DNA of 64,000 nucleotides from Ovis canadensis (taxonomy: Eukaryota; Chordata; Mammalia; Artiodactyla; Bovidae). The position numbers and the translations under genes are program-made. The DNA lies in NCBI RefSeq assembly GCF_042477335.2, contig NC_091245.1:31258501-31322500 (forward strand). Reading direction: 5' to 3'. Positions within the stretch are counted from its first letter, which is position 1. Each line of letters starts with the position of its first letter. The notes below the pieces were generated by a model that was not told the DNA's origin, did not search any database, and saw only the letters and a list, made by a program, of their open reading frames with translations. Shown piece after piece: positions 56,470 to 64,000 of the stretch.

Positions 56470-56725
56470 ACTGTCATTTGTGTTAATAGCTGCCACTTAC
56501 TGAGTGCCCATTAGATGCCAGATACCCTCTGTGTGTTTTATAACTAATCTTCATGATGGGTCTCTTTGGGTACTGTTGATTCCTGTCTTCTTTCTTTTTA
56601 TCAAATGAAGAAACAGAGGCTCAGAGAAGTTTTAGAGATGACTGTGGCAAGATCACTAATAAGGTGCAGAGCTAAAGTCTCAAACATAAGCCTGTCTGGC
56701 TGGAAACTCACACACCCTCTACTGT
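56470..56725 (-). repeat. MIR SINE
   Basis: 'cacttactgagtgcccatta', 'tgccagataccctctgtgt', 'atgaagaaacagaggctcag' and 'ggtgcagagctaaagtctc' follow MIR in reverse, nearly full length. Confidence 0.75.
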
Positions 56726-57017
56726 GCTTTGCTGCTGCTTTATACCAGTCAGGTCAACCTGAAAGACTAAGGCAAACTGAATAACACTGATGCCTCACAT
56801 CAGATTTTGAAGAGCTGCAGGTGTTGCTGAATCTTCTAGGCATCAGAGATTTCTACAGTAGCAGTAAACATTGATGGCCTCTGGGGTGGACATACCCTCC
56901 AGTCCACAGCCAGAGAAAGGAAAGAGCCTTGAAGAGGGACAACTGAGAACTTTGAGGTTCTTAGACAGGGAGGGGAAGATATTTTCAACTTTCTTAATTT
57001 AGTGGCTCTTTATTAAG

Positions 57018-57309
57018 CTTCAGTTCAGTTCAGTTCAGTCGTGTCTAATTCTTTGTGACCTCATGAACTGCAGCATACTAGGCCTCCCTGTCCATCACCA
57101 ACTCCTGGAGTTTACTCAGACTCACGTCCATCGAGTTGGTGATGCCATCCAGCCATCTCATCCTGGGTCGTCTCCTTCTCCTTTTGCCCCCAATCCCTCC
57201 CAGCATCAGAGTCTTTTCCAATGAGTCAACTCTTCGCATGAAGTGTCCAAAATACTGGAGCTTCAGCTTTAACATCATTCCTTCCAAAGAAATCCTAGGG
57301 TTGATCTCA
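57018..57309 (-). mobile_element. BovB 3'-end fragment
   Basis: GTTCA-repeat tail, 'tcgtgtctaattctttgtg' and 'tcattccttccaaagaaatc' mark about 290 bases of BovB 3' end (type I) in - orientation. It abuts an MLT1-like LTR fragment on its right. Confidence 0.92.
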
Positions 57310-57597
57310 AGGTGCCGGCAAATTCAGTTCCTGGTGAGTGTAGTCTTGCAGCTTGTAGATGGCTGCTTTCTAACTATATCCTCACATGGTCTTTCCTTGG
57401 TGCCTGTGTGGACAGTGAACTCTCTGATGTGTCTTCCTATAAGAACATTAATCCTATTGGATCAAGACCTTAGTTTCATGACTGCATTTAACCTTGATCT
57501 TTTCCTTAGAGATCTCAATTCCAGATAAAGCCACACTGTTGGCTAGGACATAAAAATATTTACTTTGGGGGGATACAAGTATTCATCCCATTATACC
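57310..57597 (-). mobile_element. MLT1-type LTR fragment
   Basis: In order on +: 'gcagcttgtagatggctgct', 'tcctcacatggtctttcctt', 'cctataagaacattaatcct', 'gactgcatttaaccttgat' and 'ccagataaagccacactgtt'. This is an MLT1 LTR in reverse, missing its 3' end. It is non-coding. Confidence 0.75.
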
Positions 57598-57699
57598 CTT
57601 CTACTCTAGACTATCAGTCAGCCCATTTCCTTCTCCAAAGACAATCAGTGTCACCAGTGTCTGAGTATTCTGTCAAAAACATTTTGTGTATAATATACT

Positions 57700-58210
57700 T
57701 ATTCAAATAAAGTGAAACTAAGCACTATGTTTGATGATTATTCCTCCTGTAAGTAGAAAGTTGAGACTGTCCCATGTCTACATGTGTATCTTTTGCTTCA
57801 TTCTTTCTCACGATTTCATAGTATACCATTAAATTACCATATTTAAATTAATCAGTACCATACTTATACATTGGAGGAGGACATGGCAACCCATTCCATT
57901 ATTCTTGTCTGGAGAATCCCCGTGGACAGTGGAGCCTGGTGGGCTACAGTCCTGGGATCACAGAGAGCTGGACTCAACTGAGCAAATAAGCACAGCACTT
58001 ATACATACTAAGTGTGTATTTAGTCTTTGGCTGTTACAAACAATGCTTTAGGGAACACAATTTTTCAAATATGTTTGTACATCTGTTAATAAAATTAAAT
58101 ATCTAGAAGTGAGAAGTATAGGTTAAAGTGTATGTGCTTTTCAAAATGAAAAGATATTGACAAATTGCTCTCCAAAAAGATTCCTGCAATTTACATTTTA
58201 ACATTTAAGT
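57700..58210 (-). repeat. Old L1M-type fragment, split by a Bov-A monomer
   Basis: 'gtatcttttgcttcattctt', 'gctgttacaaacaatgcttt' and 'gacaaattgctctccaaaaa' resemble the distal part of an old L1 in reverse. A Bov-A monomer with its own target-site duplication interrupts it at 57872-57996. Confidence 0.5.
57872..57996 (+). mobile_element. Single Bov-A monomer with target-site duplication
   Basis: A lone Bov-A unit runs from 'tggaggaggacatggcaacc' to 'ggactcaactgagcaaataa'. The 10-bp repeat 'acttatacat' flanks it at 57862-57871 and 57997-58006. There is no tRNA head and no second monomer. Confidence 0.88.
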
Positions 58211-58216
58211 ATAATT

Positions 58217-59393
58217 AGAACTTCCAGATGTACAAGCTGGTTTTAGAAAAGGCAGAGGAACCAGAGATCAAATTGCCAACATTTGTTGGATCATAGAGAA
58301 AGCAAGGGAATTCCAGAAAACCATCTACTTCTGCTTCATTATCTATGCTAAAGCCTTTGACTGGGTGGATTGCATCATGCTGTGGAAAATTCTTAAAGAG
58401 ATGAGAGTACTGGACCACCTTATTTCCTGAGAAACCTTTATTTGGGTCAAGAAGCAACAATTAGAACTGGACATGGAACAAGGGACTGGTTCCAAATTAG
58501 GAAAAGAGTATGTCAAGGCTATATATTGTCACTCTACTTATTTAACTTATATGCAGAGTACCTCATGCAAAATGCCAGGCTGGTTGAATCACAAGATGGA
58601 ATCAAGAATGCTGGGAGAAATATCCACAACCTCAGATATACAGGTGATACCACTCTAATGGCAGAACGTGAAGAGGAACTAAATAGACTCTTGATAAGGG
58701 TGAAAGAGGAGTAAAAAGCTGGCTTGAAATTCAAAATTCAAAAACTTAAATCATGACGTCCAGTCCCATCATTTCTTGGCATACAGAAGGGGAAATAATG
58801 GAAGCAGAGACGGATTTTATTTTCTTGGTCTCCAAAATCACTATGGACAACAACCACAGCCATGAAATTAAAAGACACTTGCTCCTTGGAAGGAAAGCTG
58901 TGATATATCTAGACAGTGTATTAAAAGGCAAAGACATCCCTTTGCCAACAAAGGTCTATATAGTCAAAGCTATAGTCTTTACAGTAGTCATGTACAGATG
59001 TGAAAGTTGGACAATTAAAAGGCTGAGCACCAAACAATTGATGCTTTAAATTGGGGTGCTGGAGAAGACTCTTGAGAGTCCCTTGGACTACAAGGAGATC
59101 AAACAAGTTAATCCTAAAGGAAAATAGCCCTGAATATTCATCAGGACTGATGCTGAAACTGAAGCTCCTGTACTTTGGCCACCTGATGTGAAGAACCAAC
59201 TCATTGAAAAGACCTTGAAACTGAGAAAGAGTCAAGGCTATAAAAGAAGGTAGCAGATGGTTAGATAGCATCACCAAGTCAATGGACATGAATTTGAGTG
59301 AACTCCAGGAGATAGTGGAAGACAGAGGAGCCTGGCATGCTGCAGTCCATGGGGTCACAAAGAGTCAGACACAATTTAGCGACTGAACAATAG
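58217..59393 (+). mobile_element. BovB LINE, 5'-truncated, strongly decayed
   Basis: This starts at the 'LPDVQAGFRKG' part of RT, passes a damaged motif A ('CFIIYAKAFDWVD', the usual first D replaced by I) and a changed YADD ('RYTGDTTLMAE'), and ends at 'tttagcgactgaacaatagc'. It has older-type 3' sequence with several deletions. This is one of the most degraded BovB copies here. Confidence 0.92.
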
Positions 59394-59545
59394 CAAATAA
59401 CAGTATGGATAAGAACTCCAGAATAACTTTGTGAATATTAATTCAATAACCCTTATTATGAATCATCTAATGAGGAGGAAAATAAAGATGGAAATATCTT
59501 TTTCACCCTCCTGACTCCACATTTTTTATTCATTTCCTCAAAGAT

Positions 59546-60384
59546 TCAGTTCAGTTCAGTTGCTCAGTCGTGTCCAACTCTTTGCAACCCCATGAATCGC
59601 AGCACACCAGGCCTCCCTGTCCATTACCATCTCCCGGAGTTCACTCAAACTCACGTCCATCGAGTTGGTGATGCCATCCAGCCATCTCATCCTCTGTCAT
59701 CCCCTTCTCCTCCTGCCCCCAATCCCACCGAGCATCAGAGTCTTTTCCAATGAGTCAACTCTTCGCATGAGGTGGCCAAAGTACTGGAGTTTCAGCTTTA
59801 GCATCATTCCTTCCAAAGAATATCCAGGGCCGATCTCTTTTAAAATGGACTGGTTGGATCTCCTTGCAGTCCAAGGGACTCTCAAGAGTCTTCTCCAACA
59901 CCACAATTCAAAGGCATCAATTCTTCAGCGCTCAGCTTTCTTCACAGTCCAACTCTCACATCCATACATGACCACAGGAAAAACCATAGCCTTGACTAGA
60001 CAGACCTTAGTCAGCAAAGTTATGTCTCTGCTTTTGAATATGCTATCTAGGTTGGTCATAACTTTCCTTCCAAAGAGTAAGCGTCTTTTAATTTCATGGC
60101 TGCAATCACCATCTGCAGTGATTTTGGAGCCGAGAAAAATAAAGTCGAACACTGTTTCCACTGTTTCCCCATCTATTTCCCATGAAGTGATGGGACCAGA
60201 TGCCATGATCTTCGTTTTCTGAATGTTGAGCTTTAAGCCAACTTTTTCGCTCTCCTCTTTCACTTTCATCAAGAGGCTTTTTAGTTCCTCTTCACTTTCT
60301 GCCATAAGGGTGGTGTCATCTGCATATCTGAAGTGATTGATATTTCTCCCAGCAATCTTGACTCCAGCTTGTGCTTCTTCCAGT
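59546..60384 (-). mobile_element. BovB LINE 3' half, - strand
   Basis: The GTTCA tail is at 59546. The copy extends to just upstream of the YADD region ('ctccagcttgtgcttcttcc'). The - strand frames 60305-59925 (126 codons from MAESEEELKSLLMKVKEE) and 59906-59697 (69 codons) are in the same register with one stop between them, so this is a well-kept type I copy. Confidence 0.94.
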
Positions 60385-60893
60385 AGCAGAATATTAATCT
60401 GGTCTTATCACTTGCTATTTCTTAGCACCCACAGGCTGAGATCCTAGCTAGCACACAGGATACAGCAGAACAGGTTGGTTTCCGGCCAATCTTCCATGTC
60501 ATCTCTGACAACATACTCCCTTCCACAGTTTGTAGCTTTCAGTCAGATCAAGTCACTAACCTTAGAAATCCTTATGAGACCTCTCACACCACTGAGCCTC
60601 ACAAGGACCATCTATCCTCTATATCTTTCCATATCTGTCTTCCCTGTTAATCTCCTTCCCCATTCATTCTACAATCTCTCAAATGTCATTTTTTCTGCCA
60701 AGACTCATTCTTTCTCCCATGTGGCCTTTCTCCCATGTGGCCCTTTCTCCTTCTGTCTTCTATGAAACTACTCAAATCATGTGCATCCACATCATAAAAC
60801 CTTATGGCTATAATTTGTATGTGTTTCTCTGACTCTTCGTTGGATAATAGCACATAGATGTTTGCTAAGTAGATGGTTAAAAAAAATTATTTT
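60385..60893. other. No gene seen; 16-bp direct repeat
   Basis: This is unique-looking, pyrimidine-rich sequence. 60711-60726 and 60727-60742 are a perfect tandem copy of 'tttctcccatgtggcc'. Confidence 0.55.
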
Positions 60894-60975
60894 TTTATTT
60901 TTATTTTTTTAATTTTAGATTTTGTTTGTATTGGTGTAGCTGACTAACAATGTTGTGATAGTTTTAGGTGAATAT
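60894..60975 (-). mobile_element. L1 3'-terminal stub
   Basis: An A/T-rich start (TTTTTATT words) is followed by 'ttggtgtagctgactaacaa' and 'tgttgtgatagttttaggtg', the reverse of an artiodactyl L1 3' end. Confidence 0.65.
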
Positions 60976-60979
60976 CTTA

Positions 60980-61155
60980 TTTTTAATCAAATCATTTAAT
61001 CTTTGGGATAACACTTTGACATAGATACTCTTACTATTCTTATTTTACAGATGAGGAAAATGAGACATAACTCGTAAAGTAACTTGCTCAATCACAGTAA
61101 AAGTAAGAGGCAGAGCTGGGACTGATCCCTAAATGTGGTTGTTCTAGAATCTTTA
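60980..61155 (-). repeat. MIR SINE
   Basis: 'actattcttattttacagat', 'gaggaaaatgagacataac' and 'gaggcagagctgggactga' are a clear MIR in reverse. Confidence 0.75.
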
Positions 61156-61470
61156 CTATATAGAAATTCTCATCAGACATGTCTGACCTCCCAAGTCTCC
61201 TCTTTTTACAGAGTATATTCTTCTTGTCCTCTTCTACCTAGTCTTCCAATCTCCAATCTCACTGTAACTCAGCTTCTTCCTCTTCATAAACTATACTGAC
61301 ATGCTTCTAAATATGGAGATTAGTTCAACCTTCTCCTGGATCTAGCCTCAAAACCTTCTTACAACTATCAGAGTACTCAGCATACAGAGGGCTCCATTGG
61401 CCACTAGGGCCCACCCATCATAGGAAAGCGTAGAGGGTTATAAACAATTTTAAGATTAATAAGGCATCTG
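61156..61470. other. No gene or clear repeat seen
   Basis: This is unique-looking, pyrimidine-rich sequence. Confidence 0.45.
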
Positions 61471-61481
61471 CTTCAAGTTGA

Positions 61482-61703
61482 GTTTGGACTTTTCTGGTGG
61501 CTCAGTGGGTAAAGAATCACCTGCAATGCAATTGACTCAGGTTCAATCCCTGGGTTCAATCCCTGGGTTGGGAAGATCCTCTGGTGAAGGAAATGGCAAC
61601 CTACTTCAGTATTCTTGCCTGGAGAATTCCATGGACAAAGGAGCCTGGTGGACTATACAGTCCAGGGGATCACAAAGAATCAGACACAACTGAATGACTA
61701 ACA
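61482..61703 (+). mobile_element. Bov-tA SINE with target-site duplication
   Basis: Head 'ggacttttctggtggctcag', Bov-A body and 'cagacacaactgaatgact' end. The repeat 'cttcaagttga' flanks it at 61471-61481 and 61704-61714. The B-box region 'ggttcaatccctgg' is duplicated in tandem (about 61540-61568). Confidence 0.92.
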
Positions 61704-61718
61704 CTTCAAGTTGAATTT

Positions 61719-62229
61719 CGGTTCAGTTAAGTCACTCAGTCGTGAAACCAGACTCTTACTTGAAACTTAGCACTCACAATTTTATTTAAGAGTTCTTTGA
61801 GGTTAGTGTTTGTGGAAGGGGAGGGAGAGGAAAGACAGGGTGAGACAGAGTGAGAAGCTGAGCTATGATACATTCCTAACAAGGCCTCAACTGACCCCAA
61901 GAAGAGTTTTGGAGTTGAGATGCCTTTCAGAGCTACACCATGTTGGGATGAGTTGGCAAGACCATTGATTAATTATTAGAAGTGGGTCATCTCTTGAGAG
62001 AAGGAGTGACATTGAGCAAAGCAGTTTTCTTTTGCCAAGGACTGACACCAAGGGCTATCATTGGTAGTACTTTCTGCAGCTGGGGAAGTAAGTCCATTCC
62101 TGAGGGAAGATCTACATGGCACATGGTAGCATCCACCCAATGTCTCGTTCTTTAAATGCCTAACATCATAATGCTCTAACCACTGTAGCTTCATTATCAG
62201 ATGGGACAATTAATGTAAACATAACATGG
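61719..62229. other. No gene or clear repeat seen
   Basis: This is unique-looking. 'ggttcagttaagtcactcag' with 'tcgtga' at 61721-61746 may be a tiny BovB or Bov-A end. Nothing else is recognisable. Confidence 0.4.
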
Positions 62230-62320
62230 AAGAGATCACATAGACAGTAACAACTGAGCTGGTATTAGAACCCAGGCCTGGCTGAGTGCAAAACCCATGT
62301 TCCTTCTCTATATTAAGCTA
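62230..62320 (-). repeat. MIR SINE fragment
   Basis: 'gagatcacatagacagtaac' and 'tggtattagaacccaggcct' fit the reverse of the MIR 5' half. Confidence 0.6.
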
Positions 62321-63146
62321 ATCTTCTTGGGCACATTTTAAATTGTATGACAGCATGTATGTGGTAATCTTTTGAAGACTAGAAATACACACTCATAACA
62401 CTGAACTCCTTCCAGAACTGCACTCTCCCAACATTCCCCAAACAAGCAATTCCCTCTGAGCCCACACACCCACTTGCTCTCATTTTCCACATATTTACTT
62501 GGATGTAGTCACCAATGACATATTAGGCAGATGTCATTTGGAAAAGGAGGTGTGATCATTGTCAAAGTAAAGTGAGAACTGCCTTCGAACTATCCTTGAT
62601 GTCTAGTCCACAGTGGAGAAGAGCTTATCTATTAAAATAAAAAAAATATTAGCAATGTCTCCAAAAATGTGGTCCATGGATCCTGAGAATACTCAGGATT
62701 TTTTCAGGGAATCTATAAAAGAAAAAAACATTTTCATAATAATAGAAGTTGGTTTTTTTTTTTTTCCACAGTGCCTACACAGTGTTAACTGACAGTACAA
62801 AAGCGCTGGTGAGTAAAACCACTAATGCTTTAAAAGAGGTCAAGATAATGGTACAAAATTCTATTAGTAGTTGTAATCTTTAATAACTCACAGTCAGTTT
62901 AAAAGCAATATAAAAGCTAATTCCATTTAAAAGTCTTCTTGAAGAAGCAGTAAAAGTTATTTGTATTACTTATAAGAGGGATTAACTGGAAAACTATGGT
63001 TATACAGACTTGGGAATAAGTCAGAAGTATTCTCAAAAATGAATTAAGAGAGCCCACCACTTCAAAGAAAATAACTCGTGATGTTAGTTTCCAATGATTA
63101 AATGTAAGTTTTCAAGCAAAAACTTGAATTTTTGAAAACTTTTGTT
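62321..63146. other. No gene seen; poly-T run
   Basis: This is AT-rich unique-looking sequence with a T-run at about 62753-62765. Confidence 0.45.
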
Positions 63147-63156
63147 TGCCATCATG

Positions 63157-63287
63157 CTGCTGCTGCTAAGTCACTTCAATCGTGTTCGACTCTGTGCAAC
63201 CCCATAGACGGCAGGCCACAAGGCTCCCCCGTCCCTGGGATTCTCTAGGCAAGAACACTGGAGTGGGTTGCCATTTCCTTCTCCAAA
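63157..63287 (-). mobile_element. Single BOV-A monomer with target-site duplication
   Basis: GCT-rich start, 'taagtcacttcaatcgtgtt' and 'gccatttccttctcca' form one BOV-A unit with an AGC tail in - orientation. The 10-bp repeat 'tgccatcatg' flanks it at 63147-63156 and 63288-63297, so this half-size BOV-A2 is a complete insertion. Confidence 0.92.
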
Positions 63288-63297
63288 TGCCATCATG

Positions 63298-63960
63298 AGC
63301 AATATCCTAATGTAGATTTTCTGATGAGATTGGTGGTTATAATAGGTATGTGATTTTTTTTTTAATTTTGTATAATGAAGTGAGTCAACATTTTCAAAAT
63401 CTACATAATTTAGAAAATTGGTATTTTCCATACAACCAATACATGGTGTTACAAAATTATGTTTGGGCAAAACAATCCATTCAAAAAATAGGCCAATGTA
63501 TTTCAATGTAGTAAAATATGTGGTTCATTGATATGTTTTCAAATTTCACATTGCAACTACACTTGAAAAAATTAACACTTGTCAAGTTTTGGTGTAGTAT
63601 CAAAGAAAACTATCCATGATTATCTGAAAAGGTTATTAAAATCAATCCTACACCCAACCATGTATGTGGATTTTCTTCATAACTTCAACAAAACAAATAT
63701 TGCAGTTTCTGACTGCAGAGCAGTTATGAGAATCCAGCTATCTTCTATTAAGGGAGACATTAAAGAGAGTTGCAAAAGTAAGAAATATGTCAGACTTTTC
63801 ACTATTTTTATTTTATAAAATATATTTGTCATTAAAATGTAATGGATTTATCACTTATTTTAAAATAAATTAACAAATATTCTTTATAATTTCACAGCTT
63901 TAATTTGTACTAGTAATAGATATATCCCACTCAAATAAAAGTGGTTTAGGTTCCTCAACT
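63298..63960. other. No gene or clear repeat seen
   Basis: This is AT-rich unique-looking sequence. The 79-codon frame at 63579-63818 has no recognisable domain. Confidence 0.45.
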
Positions 63961-64000
63961 GGAGAAGGCAATGGCACCCCAGTACTCTTGCCTAGAAAAT
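63961..64000 (+). mobile_element. BOV-A2 SINE, 5' end, cut by the window edge
   Basis: 'ggagaaggcaatggcacccc' is the 5' start of BOV-A2 in sense orientation. The element continues beyond the window. Confidence 0.9.

Noticed and set aside
1..64000. CRISPR array, rRNA, phage or bacterial genes
   Set aside because: The repeats found are microsatellites, tandem modules or interspersed elements. None has the spacer pattern of CRISPR, and the sequence is clearly mammalian.

Overview
This window looks like nuclear DNA from a pecoran ruminant (cattle, buffalo, sheep, goat or a close relative). The evidence is the repeat content: many BovB (RTE-type) LINE copies, the ruminant tRNA-derived SINEs Bov-tA and BOV-A2, cetartiodactyl CHR-type SINEs and bovid-type L1. 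I cannot tell which species. I find no host protein-coding exon, rRNA, functional tRNA gene or CRISPR. The long reading frames I examined belong to retrotransposons, so I read the window as intergenic or intronic.

Layout. 1-17.3 kb is mostly unique sequence with old MIR, MLT1 and L1M-type fragments, a BovB copy at 1.7-3.8 kb with a second BovB 3' piece behind it, several SINEs, and a local duplication (8.1 and 10.2 kb). 17.7-23.6 kb is a nest: an older + strand BovB is split by a near full-length - strand BovB that keeps its CpG-rich 5' region, bounded by a 13-bp target-site duplication (TSD). 24.1-28.7 kb is a second nest, three levels deep: a - strand BovB split by a + strand BovB that is itself split by an L1 3' end. 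29-31.5 kb holds SINEs, MIRs and a (GT)n tract. 31.7-36.9 kb is a young L1 with a 5' inversion; its ORF2 is split at the inversion point, but both parts stay open. 37-43 kb is mostly unique, AT-rich DNA. 43-48.6 kb has an L2 end, a BovB with a perfect 44-bp tandem duplication at its junction, and another BovB. 48.6-54 kb is mostly unique with MIRs and an L1 end. 54.2-60.4 kb holds CHR and Bov-tA SINEs and four BovB pieces, one with an open 296-codon reverse transcriptase frame. 60.4-64 kb is mostly unique and ends inside a BOV-A2.

BovB makes up about 19 kb in about 14 insertions, roughly 30 percent of the window by my hand count. Two 3'-end sequence types can be told apart. No set of genes here works together as a pathway. 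What the window records is a layered insertion history in which autonomous LINEs (BovB, L1) supplied the machinery for the SINEs around them. Family names come from memory of consensus sequences, not from a database search. Edges of old repeats are approximate, to about 10-30 bases.
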